Source: Bacteroidales bacterium
GTDB taxonomy: Bacteria > Bacteroidota > Bacteroidia > Bacteroidales > UBA1402
Direction of reading: 5' to 3'
NCBI GenBank assembly: GCA_021373135.1
Contig: JAJFTH010000004.1
Coordinates: 1-64,000 of the forward strand
DNA length: 64,000 nucleotides
A program made the translations under genes and the position numbers. Each line of letters begins with the position of its first letter. Positions within the stretch are counted from its first letter, which is position 1. Under the pieces are notes generated by a model that did not search any database, was not told the DNA's origin, and saw nothing but the letters and a program-made list of their open reading frames with translations. This document shows, piece after piece, positions 10,819 through 20,150 of this stretch.

Positions 10819-11877
10819 ATGAAACGCGTTTATTTTCTGACCATCCTTTTGACATATAGCATTTTCGGTTTCGCACAAATCAAGACCCAACCATTAAATG
10901 CAGCCCTCAGCCCCTCTGCCGGCCTGATGTACTCCCTGCCCAAAAACATCATTGTTGTTGAAGTGGAAACCCGTAAAATTGTTGAAACGCCTGGAATCTA
11001 TTACCCCTATGCCGATCGATATCTGGGAATTACAAATATTTGTCAGGCAGAAAATGTCCGCTATGAGATTGTTGGAGTACACCTGTCGACAAAAGCTGTT
11101 CCAGACCTTCAAAACACCTATATCATTGAATCAGGGAAAGCTAAAAATGCTCCGGCCATCGAATTGACACCTGAAGGCTTTCTGAAATCCATCGGACATT
11201 CGGATTGCAAGAAAACGGATATCCGGAAAGAGGAGAAAATGATCAAACCTTGCTGTGCCGAAAACTATCAGTCTCAGGAAAGTTCCATTGTAACCCGGGA
11301 AATGCAGCAAGCCAGTTCAACGGCGAAAATGGCGGAATTGGCCGCCATTCAATTATTCAATCTCAGGGATACACGTATTAACCTGCTCACTCAGGACTTG
11401 GACAAAACGCCTTCGGATGGCCGGTCTTATGAAATTGTACTCAGCGAGCTGAATCGAATGGAAAATTATTACAAGGAGTTGTTCACAGGAAAGCGTACAG
11501 AAACCACTGAAACCACCACTTTCGAATACGAGCCCCAAAAGAACGACGAAGAAATCCTGTTCCGTTTCTCTCAGCTGAAAGGGATTGTAGACAAAACAAA
11601 TCTGGGAGGGGATCCGATCTTTATCAATCTGCAAAAGAATGTCGGTACCCTTGCTGATGTTGCCAAAACTTCCGCTTACAACGGCAAGGAAACATTCAGC
11701 GTATATTATCGCATTCCAGGCCAGGCTCAGATTAAAATAACGGATGGGAACACCGTCTTTTGCAATCAGAAAATTCCGGTGGCACAATTCGGAAAGGTGA
11801 TGACGCTTCCTGCAGGAGCTGTCGGTTCAGCGGAATTTTGTCCGATGACGGGTTCACTCATTCGTCTGGAAAAATAG
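10819..11877 (+). CDS. DUF4831 family exported protein
   Basis: The 352-residue product has a signal peptide (residues 1-20, ending G-F-A-Q) and the overall sequence of the Bacteroidota-restricted DUF4831 family. A central stretch, about residues 165-185, resembles the A-A-I-Q-L-F-N-L-R-D segment typical of this family. The function is unknown and it is probably periplasmic. It follows nnr closely, an arrangement I have seen in other Bacteroidales, so a shared transcript is plausible. It contains a Cys pair (C-C-A-E) near residue 149. Confidence 0.75.
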   Translation: MKRVYFLTILLTYSIFGFAQIKTQPLNAALSPSAGLMYSLPKNIIVVEVETRKIVETPGIYYPYADRYLGITNICQAENVRYEIVGVHLSTKAVPDLQNTYIIESGKAKNAPAIELTPEGFLKSIGHSDCKKTDIRKEEKMIKPCCAENYQSQESSIVTREMQQASSTAKMAELAAIQLFNLRDTRINLLTQDLDKTPSDGRSYEIVLSELNRMENYYKELFTGKRTETTETTTFEYEPQKNDEEILFRFSQLKGIVDKTNLGGDPIFINLQKNVGTLADVAKTSAYNGKETFSVYYRIPGQAQIKITDGNTVFCNQKIPVAQFGKVMTLPAGAVGSAEFCPMTGSLIRLEK

Positions 11878-11905
11878 TTGAGAAACAAGCATTAAACATG
11901 TTCAT

Positions 11906-13375
11906 TTACGGCTTTTCACACCCGATTCTGTCACTTTTGAGTGCCTGATTATAGGCTTTTACCTCCCGCTTCAATACAGGGGCAAGGATGTATAATCCCA
12001 GAATATTGGGCACAGACATACAAAGCACCAACATATCAGAGAAATCTATGATGGCGTTCAGGCTCGTGGTTGTACCAACAATAATGACCATTAAAAAGAT
12101 AACCTGATAGAACTTTTCGGCATAAATCCTTTTGCCGAAAAGTTTTTCAAACGGCCCTCCGAAAATGAAATCAAAGCCTTTCACTCCGTAATAGGACCAC
12201 CCGACCAATGTTGAATAGGCAAAGAGGAGCATACACAGCAGCAAGACGTATGGTGCCCACCAGGCAAAAGATTTAAAAGCAGCTGATGTCAACTGCGCAC
12301 CTTCGAGATTTCCAGGATTATGATAATAACCAGTAAAAATCAAGGTAAGTGCTGTCATGGTACAAATGACAACGGTATCGATGAAAGGCTCAAGAAGTGC
12401 CACATAGCCCTCTGTGACAGGCTTGGCTGTTTTGACGGTAGAGTGAGCGATGGCAGCTGACCCGATACCGGCTTCGTTGGAAAAGGCAGCCCGACGGAAA
12501 CCGGTCACCATGACACCGACAAAACCACCTTTCAGCGCATCCGGATGAAAAGCACCATTGATAATCAACTGAAAAGCCTCTCCTATTCGCGTAATATGAG
12601 AAAAAATAATCATCAGACACATCACAATATATAGGATGGCCATAAACGGAAAAATCTTTTCACTGACTTTCGCTATACTTTTAATGCCTCCCAAAATGAC
12701 CATGCCTGTCATTATTGCCAACGCCAAACCTACCCAAAAGCCATAGGGAGCCATCACCGGAAACATGGTGGAAAGTTGGGCATGTATCTGATTGGACTGA
12801 AACATATTTCCAATTCCAAAAGCAGAAAAGGCAACAATCAGGGCAAAGGCATAAGCCAAAAAAACACCCAGTTTGGGCAATCCACGTTCTTTCAGACCAT
12901 CCCTCAAATAATACATAGGGCCTCCGGAAACCACACCTTCCGGACTCATTTTCCGATATTTGACACCAAGAGTACATTCTGCAAACTTGGAGGACATTCC
13001 AAGAAATCCCGCCAATATCAACCAAAAAGTCGCGCCTGGGCCTCCCATCGAAATGGCGATGGCCACACCTGCAATGTTTCCCAACCCTACCGTGGAGGAC
13101 AAGGCTGTCGAAATGGCTTGAAAATGGGAAGTCTCGCCTTTTCCTGTATGTTTGGTGTATCTGCCGAGAGCCAAATCCACACCATGTTTCAATCCACGCA
13201 GATTAATAAACTTAAGGTAAAAAGTAAAAAATATGGCTCCGGCTATCAACCAGAAAACAATAAAAGGGACAGGTGCACCAAGTTTAAGGCCAACTGCAGC
13301 AAAGGGATCCCAAAAGAGGACTTTGCTTAATTCTTGAACGAGCGGTTCAAAGAATTGGTTGATGGAACAGATCAT
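11906..13375 (-). CDS. Sodium:alanine/glycine symporter (AGCS family)
   Basis: The 489-residue polytopic inner-membrane protein has about ten to eleven hydrophobic helices and the AGCS signature region G-G-P-G-A-T-F-W-L-I-L-A-G-F-L-G-M, followed by S-K-F-A-E-C-T-L-G-V-K-Y-R. Members import alanine, glycine or related amino acids with sodium or protons. The start overlaps the stop of the DUF3256 gene by 4 bp (ATGA), showing translational coupling. Substrate specificity cannot be read from the sequence. Confidence 0.93.
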   Translation of the reverse strand: MICSINQFFEPLVQELSKVLFWDPFAAVGLKLGAPVPFIVFWLIAGAIFFTFYLKFINLRGLKHGVDLALGRYTKHTGKGETSHFQAISTALSSTVGLGNIAGVAIAISMGGPGATFWLILAGFLGMSSKFAECTLGVKYRKMSPEGVVSGGPMYYLRDGLKERGLPKLGVFLAYAFALIVAFSAFGIGNMFQSNQIHAQLSTMFPVMAPYGFWVGLALAIMTGMVILGGIKSIAKVSEKIFPFMAILYIVMCLMIIFSHITRIGEAFQLIINGAFHPDALKGGFVGVMVTGFRRAAFSNEAGIGSAAIAHSTVKTAKPVTEGYVALLEPFIDTVVICTMTALTLIFTGYYHNPGNLEGAQLTSAAFKSFAWWAPYVLLLCMLLFAYSTLVGWSYYGVKGFDFIFGGPFEKLFGKRIYAEKFYQVIFLMVIIVGTTTSLNAIIDFSDMLVLCMSVPNILGLYILAPVLKREVKAYNQALKSDRIGCEKP

Positions 13376-14025
13376 TTTTCAGGGTTCAGAAGGTTAAAAC
13401 GACCATTTTGGAAAACGAAAGTAATGGAATCTTTGATGATAGGCTCAAATTCTTTCAGGATTTCCGGTCGTATATCTTCCTTGATTGAAGAATGAGCAAC
13501 AATGACAGGTTTATTTTTACTAAATTGATAGGAAACAAAGTTTCTCAGGCCAACTTCGTTGAAACGGTTTTCCAGACCTAAAGCCTTCCCTTTCTCCACA
13601 TCCAAAAAATCGAGGAAGCTCAATTGCGGTAATTCCAGTTTGGATATAGGTTGCCAGGTGGTAGAATAGAAAGATATCCTACTGTCCTTCAGTGGAGCAA
13701 CAACAGTTTGAACCAAAGCGATCACCCGTAAAGAATCATTGACCTGCAATAGTTTCAATTGCATTTCGGCATTTGCCGAAGTCTGAAGTAAAAGATAATC
13801 CTCAGACATCTCTTTTAATACCACTTCCGAACCAAAAGCGGAAGGCATCACCGCCGACTTCCCATTGTCGTAGAAATCGACAAGATCCCTTCTCGTATCA
13901 ACAGAAACAGTAGGTATCAGATTGACAGGCATCTTAATGAAGTAATATGAAATGGTCTGGGCTTTCATTCCCGACATTCCAAATAAAAGGCAGAAAATCA
14001 ACAAAAAACGCAGGTGCTTTTTCAT
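13372..14025 (-). CDS. DUF3256 family exported protein
   Basis: This Bacteroidota-specific protein has a signal peptide (M-K-K-H-L-R-F, hydrophobic core, cleavage near K-A-Q) and a mature domain I recognise as DUF3256; its function is unknown. I start it at the ATG at 14025 (217 residues). A longer frame to 14088 would put extra residues before the signal peptide and overlap a candidate -7 box (TATTTTTG on the minus strand, 14086-14093). It overlaps the AGCS transporter by 4 bp and is likely expressed with it. Confidence 0.75.
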   Translation of the reverse strand: MKKHLRFLLIFCLLFGMSGMKAQTISYYFIKMPVNLIPTVSVDTRRDLVDFYDNGKSAVMPSAFGSEVVLKEMSEDYLLLQTSANAEMQLKLLQVNDSLRVIALVQTVVAPLKDSRISFYSTTWQPISKLELPQLSFLDFLDVEKGKALGLENRFNEVGLRNFVSYQFSKNKPVIVAHSSIKEDIRPEILKEFEPIIKDSITFVFQNGRFNLLNPEK

Positions 14026-14245
14026 CCGATATAAATTATATTTTCTATTACCACTGAAATCACTGAATTCGGTAAACTCAGCGCGCAAAAATACAGAAAA
14101 TCAGACAAACATAAAAAGAAAGAGATGCAAAGTATCGTCCAACGGAACTGAAAAGGTGCAGAATTCTTTCTTTTGGGATACCAGGAAAAAAAGCCGACGC
14201 AAAAGCGCATCATATCCACCTATATCTACCTCAAATTTTAACCTT

Positions 14246-15001
14246 TTACCTCAGGAACAGTTCTTCCGGATAGGATACATTTGTTAAGAACAAACCCTGT
14301 GCATGAACGGAAGTCCCTGCATTGGAACGGTTTCCTGATTCTATGACCGCCCTGAAGCCTGCCTCATCCATTTTGCCCCTGCCTACTTCGAAAAGGGTTC
14401 CCACAACAGCACGTACCATATTGCGCAGGAAACGGTCTGCCTGAATGGTAAATACCCAATAGATGCCACGTCTTTCCCAATAGGCCTGCATAATCTTGCA
14501 GTTGTTGGTCTTGACATCGGTATGCGCTTTACTAAAACTGGTAAAATCGGTATAATCAAAAAGACATTTTGCAGCCCTGTTCATGGCTTCATAATCGAGA
14601 TTACCATACATGCGGGTATAGAAGGATGTATTGAAAGGGTCTTTTTCGTCAGCCATCCAATATTCGTAGGTACGGGATGTAGCATCGAAGCGGGCATGGG
14701 CATCGGGACGTACAGAAATCACTTCAAAAACTTTGATATCAGACGGCATCATCAGATCAAGCTTTTTTGCCAGCACTTTGACATCAACTATTTGTTTTTC
14801 CGTATCGAAATGCGCGTACATCATGCGGGCGTGAACACCGGCATCGGTTCTGCCTGCCGCTGTCAGCATGAAATGGGGGCCAAAGAGACGCTGCATGATT
14901 TCCGTCATAACTTCCTGCACGGAAACGGCATTGGGTTGTAATTGCCAACCGTGATAATTGGTGCCGTCGTATGCAAAGCGAATGAAATAACGTTGTGTCA
15001 T
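14246..15001 (-). CDS. truA: tRNA pseudouridine synthase A
   Basis: The 251-residue enzyme converts U38-U40 of tRNA anticodon stems to pseudouridine. The catalytic motif G-R-T-D-A-G-V-H-A places the nucleophile at Asp53. R-F-A-Y-D-G-T-N-Y-H-G-W-Q at the N terminus and R-F-L-R-N-M-V-R in the C-terminal half are family hallmarks. Length and both domains are complete. It is a single-gene unit with a promoter-like sequence immediately upstream. Confidence 0.96.
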   Translation of the reverse strand: MTQRYFIRFAYDGTNYHGWQLQPNAVSVQEVMTEIMQRLFGPHFMLTAAGRTDAGVHARMMYAHFDTEKQIVDVKVLAKKLDLMMPSDIKVFEVISVRPDAHARFDATSRTYEYWMADEKDPFNTSFYTRMYGNLDYEAMNRAAKCLFDYTDFTSFSKAHTDVKTNNCKIMQAYWERRGIYWVFTIQADRFLRNMVRAVVGTLFEVGRGKMDEAGFRAVIESGNRSNAGTSVHAQGLFLTNVSYPEELFLR

Positions 15002-15020
15002 GAGTTTTTGAATCTGAGCG

Positions 15021-15051
15021 CAAAGGTAGTTATTTTAATGATTTTTTCGAA
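15021..15051 (-). promoter_or_regulatory. Candidate truA promoter
   Basis: On the minus strand the order is TTCG, 19 nt, then TACCTTTG (plus strand 15021-15028). This matches the Bacteroidota consensus TTTG-N19-TAnnTTTG in all but one position and lies 20 bp before the truA ATG. Confidence 0.55.
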
Positions 15052-15179
15052 TGTAAAGGGTGGTTCTTGTTTCAAATGCAGGCTAAACCTATTCATATTT
15101 TTTATAAATTTGAAGCGAGAAAATTCATAAACACTGAAACCTGCTATCACCCTATTTATATTTTTCAAAAACATAAGAA

Positions 15180-17102
15180 ATGAAACATCTGACAATTCTG
15201 ATCCTTCTCTTTTTTAGCTCATTATCGGTCAATGCCTATGAAATTAAAGATTTCTTGCAAAAAGAAGCCGATATTTCAGAAGTAAAATCAAGCCTGATGC
15301 TTAACCAGAAATGGGTTCCATATCCGTCATATACAGATCGCAACGGTTGGAACGCTTTGACAGGAAATAGCAAAGACGAAATCATCAGAAGGGGAAATGC
15401 TTTCTTAAACTACAAGTGGGAAGTCATTACAGCGACCGACTATCTGGCATACGACCGGACAGGAATCAGGGAGGTGATGGAAGACCCTTTCGGCAGAAAT
15501 ATTTCAGCATTGACCCAATTGGTCCTTGCGGAGTTGGCTGAAGGAAAAGGTCGCTTCGTCGATCAGATTGCCAACGGCGTATGGTTTTATTGCGAAATGA
15601 CGTCCTGGGCACTTGCAGCCCATGTAGGCAGGGAGCAAATTGAAAAAACATCTTTACCCAGTTATAAAGAACAGGTCATTGAACTCACATCCGCTGATGT
15701 AGGCTCTTTTTTGGCTTGGACCTATTATTTTTTTAAAAATCAGTTGGATGAAGTCAATCCCTTGATAGCAGAACGCCTACGAAAAAATTTACAAGTACGC
15801 ATTCTTGACCCATACATGAACAGAAGCAACTTTTGGTGGCAAGCTTTCGATGCGACGCCCCAAACGATGGTCAATAACTGGACTCCCTGGTGCAACTGCA
15901 ATGTACTGACCTGTTTCCTTTTACTCGAAAATGATCCTGGAAAATTGGCGGCAGCTGTCCACCGCACCATGGTCTCCGTAGATAAGTTCATCAACCGGAG
16001 CAATGCCGATGGAGCTTGTGAAGAAGGACCTTCGTACTGGGGACATGCCGCCGGAAAATTATATGACTACTTGCAAATATTAAGCCTGGCGACTAATGGC
16101 AAAGTATCCGTTTTTGATCAACCAATGATTAAAAACATGGGAGAATACATTGCCAAGTCGTACATAGGCAATGGTTGGGTTGTCAATTTTGCCGATGCCT
16201 CAGCAAAAGGAGGAGGTCTGCCCGGTGTTATATTCCGTTACGGAAAAGCAGTGAAAAGTTCTGAGATGCAACAGTTTGCTTCATACCTTTTCCAACAGAA
16301 TGCCAAAAAAACATATTACTATTCAGGTAGAGATTTATTCAGGTCATTAGAGAACCTCGCCTCTTATCAGGAATTGACGGATACAAAACCAGCCATATCA
16401 CAAGCTCCATCGATATGGTATCCGCAAACTGAATTTTGTTACATGCGAAACCATTCCGGATTCTTTTTTGCAGCAAAAGGTGGTTACAACGATGAAAGCC
16501 ACAACCACAATGATGTCGGCTCATTCATTCTCTATTTGAACCAATCGCCAATACTTATTGACGCAGGTGTCGGGACCTACACAAAACAGACCTTCAGCAA
16601 TGATCGCTACTCTATCTGGACCATGCAAAGCGACTATCACAACTTACCCATAATCAACGGCACAAGCCAGAGTTACGGACCCCAATTCCGGTCTTCCGAC
16701 ATCGCATTTGATTCCGGGAAATCACGGTTTTCACTCAATCTGACAAAAGCATACCCTCAGAACGCCGCCGCAAAAAAATGGATCAGAACTTATCAACTGA
16801 AAAAAGATGGTCTGGTAATGGAAGATGTTTTTGAACTGACAGAGACAAAGGCTCCGAATGAACTCCATTTTCTCACGGCAGGTAAACCCCAAACAACCGC
16901 ACCAGGCATCATCATGCTTGAAGGAAACGGCATTAAATTAAAAATGAAGTATGACAAGGATCAGTTTGAGCCGACTGTAGAAACCATACCTTTAAATGAC
17001 CGAAGTCTATCCAAAGTTTGGGGCGGACAGATTTACAGGCTGAAACTTACGGCAAAGAAACAGCAACTCATTGGAAAATATCTGATTACCATTACAAAAT
17101 AG
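15180..17102 (+). CDS. Heparinase II/III-like polysaccharide lyase, secreted
   Basis: The 640-residue protein has a signal peptide (about residues 1-19, ending V-N-A-Y). An alpha/alpha-toroid domain covers about residues 40-390 (M-T-S-W, N-N-W-T-P-W-C, the G-P-S-Y-W-G-H segment) and a heparinase II/III-like beta domain follows, with the characteristic S-H-N-H-N-D-V-G-S from Ser440. Such enzymes cleave uronic-acid-containing glycans (heparin, chondroitin, alginate or oligo-alginate) by beta-elimination. No SusC/D pair or sulfatase is adjacent, so the substrate is undetermined. A TAAATTTG at 15105-15112 is a candidate -7 box. Confidence 0.85.
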   Translation: MKHLTILILLFFSSLSVNAYEIKDFLQKEADISEVKSSLMLNQKWVPYPSYTDRNGWNALTGNSKDEIIRRGNAFLNYKWEVITATDYLAYDRTGIREVMEDPFGRNISALTQLVLAELAEGKGRFVDQIANGVWFYCEMTSWALAAHVGREQIEKTSLPSYKEQVIELTSADVGSFLAWTYYFFKNQLDEVNPLIAERLRKNLQVRILDPYMNRSNFWWQAFDATPQTMVNNWTPWCNCNVLTCFLLLENDPGKLAAAVHRTMVSVDKFINRSNADGACEEGPSYWGHAAGKLYDYLQILSLATNGKVSVFDQPMIKNMGEYIAKSYIGNGWVVNFADASAKGGGLPGVIFRYGKAVKSSEMQQFASYLFQQNAKKTYYYSGRDLFRSLENLASYQELTDTKPAISQAPSIWYPQTEFCYMRNHSGFFFAAKGGYNDESHNHNDVGSFILYLNQSPILIDAGVGTYTKQTFSNDRYSIWTMQSDYHNLPIINGTSQSYGPQFRSSDIAFDSGKSRFSLNLTKAYPQNAAAKKWIRTYQLKKDGLVMEDVFELTETKAPNELHFLTAGKPQTTAPGIIMLEGNGIKLKMKYDKDQFEPTVETIPLNDRSLSKVWGGQIYRLKLTAKKQQLIGKYLITITK

Positions 17103-17131
17103 TTCTGTCGGAATGAGTGAGGGTGCATGGA

Positions 17132-18043
17132 ATGAAGTCAAAATATAATATTGCAATCATTAAAGCAATTTTAGCAGCAGTTTTGTATGCCATAAGTACA
17201 CCTGCATCAAAGGTCTTTTTAAAGGAAATACCTCCAATGATGATGGCTTCATTCCTTTATTTAGGTGCAGGAGTCGGAATGTCTTTAATGGGTATCATCA
17301 GACATGAAAATCGAAGAAGGGAAAAAGAGCCAAATCTCACAAAAAAAGAAAGACCTTATACAATAGCGATGGTTGCATTGGATATTGCAGCCCCTATCTT
17401 TTTAATGTTTGGTTTGAAGATGACCACTGCAGCTAACGCTTCTCTTTTAAATAATTTTGAGATAGTTGCGACAGCTTTAATTGCTTTATTCATTTTTAAA
17501 GAAAAAATAAATAAGCGCCTTTGGTTTGCTATTATTCTAATAACGCTTTCAAGCATTATCTTATCGGTAAAAGATGCAAATAGTTTCTCATTTTCCATAG
17601 GTTCAGTGCTTGTCCTTTTGGCATGTGTCTGTTGGGGACTTGAAAACAATTGCACCCGAAAAATATCGACAAAAGATCCGTTGCAAATAGTCGTTATCAA
17701 AGGTTTTGGCTCAGGTTTTGGTTCTTTGATGTTGGCTTTGGCATTTGGAGAGCAGATAAGAAACGTGGCATATATTCCTGCGGTTCTTATCTTAGGCTTC
17801 TTTGCCTATGGTTTAAGCATCTATTTTTATGTATATGCACAAAGAGAACTTGGGGCTGCAAAAACAAGTGCATTTTATGCGATAGCTCCCTTCGTTGGTG
17901 TCATGTTATCATTTCTTATATTGGGAGAGAGACCCGATATACAGTTTGCAATCGCATTACTGATTATGATTGCTGGAACTTATTTTGCTTCAACTGATAG
18001 AAAAACAACCAAATCTTCACAATCTGGCTTTCGGAGTGTTTAA
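17132..18043 (+). CDS. DMT-superfamily (EamA) transporter
   Basis: The protein has about ten transmembrane helices in two EamA repeats, as in metabolite/drug exporters of the DMT superfamily. I choose the ATG at 17132 (303 residues); a GTG at 17117 in the same frame would add five residues. The gene is visibly AT-richer than its neighbours, with many AAA, ATT and TTT codons, which may indicate recent acquisition. It starts 29 bp after the heparinase-like gene and stops 42 bp before the MATE gene. The substrate is unknown. Confidence 0.85.
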   Translation: MKSKYNIAIIKAILAAVLYAISTPASKVFLKEIPPMMMASFLYLGAGVGMSLMGIIRHENRRREKEPNLTKKERPYTIAMVALDIAAPIFLMFGLKMTTAANASLLNNFEIVATALIALFIFKEKINKRLWFAIILITLSSIILSVKDANSFSFSIGSVLVLLACVCWGLENNCTRKISTKDPLQIVVIKGFGSGFGSLMLALAFGEQIRNVAYIPAVLILGFFAYGLSIYFYVYAQRELGAAKTSAFYAIAPFVGVMLSFLILGERPDIQFAIALLIMIAGTYFASTDRKTTKSSQSGFRSV

Positions 18044-18085
18044 TATACCTACCTTTGCCATCAATATCAAATTTAACCCATCAAA

Positions 18086-19438
18086 ATGCAACGTGACTCC
18101 ATCAACTTTGCCACCATGGGCATTCCAAAAATGTTCGGAAAGCTCCTCATTCCTACCCTCCTTGGCATGCTTTCCACCGCCACACTTATTATTGCGGAAG
18201 GCATCTTCGTTGGTCACGGTGTGGGCAGTGACGGCTTAGCGGCCATCAATATAGCATGTCCGTTGTTCACGATTACCGCCGGCATCGGGCTGATGTTTGG
18301 CATTGGGGCGTCGATTGTAGCTTCCATTCATCTTTCACAAAACAAGATAAAAGCTGCACAAATTAATATCACACAAGCATTTATAGTATCCTCCATCCTG
18401 ATGCTGCTGATATCGGCGGTCATTGCGTTTTTCCGGGAAGATGTAGCTTATCTCTTCGGAAGTTCAGAGCATTTATTGCCGCTGGTGATGGAATATTTGG
18501 TTTGGATGGCACCGTTTCTGGTATTCTGTATGATCATGAATCTGGGATTGTTTGTTATCAGGTTGGATGGTTCGCCGATTTATGCCATGTGTTGCAGTGT
18601 CATTCCGGCAGTGATCAATTTTATAATGTGCTGGTTGTTTGTCATGAAACTTGACTGGGGGGTCAAGGGTGCAGCCATGGCAACTGCTGTCGGAGTGACT
18701 GTCGGAGGATTCATGGTCATAACCTATGTGGTGTTCTTTTCCAGAAAGTTGCATCTGTACAGGCTGAAAATCAGTCGAAAGAGTCTGATACTGACGGGAC
18801 GGAACATTGGCTATATGATGAAATTGGGGTCATCTGCTTTTCTGGGCGAGATGGCCATTTCGGTGATGGTACTGATGGGTAATTATGCTTTTATCAAGAC
18901 ACTTGGCGACGATGGCGTAGCCGCGTTCGGAGTAGCATGCTACTGCTTTCCGTTGATTTATATGTTCGGCAATGCCATTGCACAATCAGCACAACCCATC
19001 ATCAGTTACAACTACGGGGCCGGTCATTGGACCAGGGTCAGGAAAACGACAACCATCAGTCTCGGAACAGCCATTATCTGCGGTCTGGGAGCAATGGCTG
19101 CAACCATTATTTTCTGCAAACCATTGGTGTCTGCATTTCTGGATCCTACATGCAAAGCTTACCTGATAGCCACTCAAGGGATGCCCTATTTTGCAGTGGG
19201 CTATGTGTTTTTTGCTTTCAATATGGCCAGTGTGGGATATTACCAAAGCATTGAAAAGGCCAAACGGGCCAATATTTATACCTTGTTGCGGGGATTCATC
19301 TTTTTGGTCATTTGCTTCTTGGTTTTGCCCCAACTACTTAAAATCAAAGGTATTTGGCTGGCTGTTCCCTTTGCTGAGATGCTAACATCCGTCGTCATTG
19401 TCGGTCGGTATTTCAGCAACAGACATATCAATCGATGA
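18086..19438 (+). CDS. MATE family efflux transporter
   Basis: The 450-residue protein has twelve predicted helices and the MATE repeat structure (two six-helix halves with similar starts, F-G-K-L-L-I-P-T-L-L-G and M-K-L-G-S-S-A-F-L-G-E). MATE proteins export cationic compounds or drugs using sodium or proton gradients. The 3' end overlaps the convergent hypothetical gene by 11 bp. It may be co-transcribed with the preceding DMT gene. Confidence 0.92.
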   Translation: MQRDSINFATMGIPKMFGKLLIPTLLGMLSTATLIIAEGIFVGHGVGSDGLAAINIACPLFTITAGIGLMFGIGASIVASIHLSQNKIKAAQINITQAFIVSSILMLLISAVIAFFREDVAYLFGSSEHLLPLVMEYLVWMAPFLVFCMIMNLGLFVIRLDGSPIYAMCCSVIPAVINFIMCWLFVMKLDWGVKGAAMATAVGVTVGGFMVITYVVFFSRKLHLYRLKISRKSLILTGRNIGYMMKLGSSAFLGEMAISVMVLMGNYAFIKTLGDDGVAAFGVACYCFPLIYMFGNAIAQSAQPIISYNYGAGHWTRVRKTTTISLGTAIICGLGAMAATIIFCKPLVSAFLDPTCKAYLIATQGMPYFAVGYVFFAFNMASVGYYQSIEKAKRANIYTLLRGFIFLVICFLVLPQLLKIKGIWLAVPFAEMLTSVVIVGRYFSNRHINR

Positions 19439-20150
19439 TTGATTCTTTATTCATCAAATCAATCGTCCCAATCAACCCTTTTACCGATTTAAGATTCAGA
19501 TGATTTTTTTTGACCAATCGATAGATTGACTTTTTCTGTTCTGGGAATAAATTCAGAAAAGACCTTCGACCAAGCTTATGCATCTTCAGATATTTATCTG
19601 ACGGCAACTTTATGTAATACAACGGCATCGGTTCAAAAGTTTTTATATAACGGGCCTGACCATCTGATGAATATGTAATTTCATCGGGAATGCATAAAAT
19701 TTGATGTTGGATATACAATGACAACTTACCTTCGATCACCACTTCAACAAAAATATCACGATGGCTTATCGTGGTATCCCTGACATTGATTCGTCTAAAA
19801 TGGGCAGGATGATCCAGACTGTCTTTCGTCCAAAAATCAGAGATATAGGCTTTATCTATGATGAATTGTTTATAATTTGTATGATTCATCCAAATGACTT
19901 CATCTAAATAGCCATTGTATTTTAATAATTCACCATAAAGCATTTCACCGGTAGACAGCAAAATATCACTTTTCACAAACTTGTTATTAAAAAACAAATC
20001 TCCCTGGTATTGTCTCTCCTGAACATAAAATCCACCGGTGAGCTTTGGTGAAAAGATCGAATCAACTTCGGAAACGCTCTTAATGACATTGTTTTGTGCA
20101 TTTATTGAAAAACAAATCAATAAAAATGCAAAGCTTATATAGTGTCTCAT
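19428..20150 (-). CDS. Hypothetical secreted protein of the TonB/DUF4249 operon
   Basis: The 240-residue protein has an N-terminal signal peptide (M-R-H-Y-I-S-F-A-F-L-L-I, cleavage near I-N-A-Q) and no other membrane segment. I do not recognise a family. It is the last gene of a four-gene minus-strand operon, and its start overlaps the stop of the preceding MG2-domain gene by 4 bp, so it probably works with the receptor system, in the periplasm or at the outer membrane. Confidence 0.65.
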   Translation of the reverse strand: MRHYISFAFLLICFSINAQNNVIKSVSEVDSIFSPKLTGGFYVQERQYQGDLFFNNKFVKSDILLSTGEMLYGELLKYNGYLDEVIWMNHTNYKQFIIDKAYISDFWTKDSLDHPAHFRRINVRDTTISHRDIFVEVVIEGKLSLYIQHQILCIPDEITYSSDGQARYIKTFEPMPLYYIKLPSDKYLKMHKLGRRSFLNLFPEQKKSIYRLVKKNHLNLKSVKGLIGTIDLMNKESIID

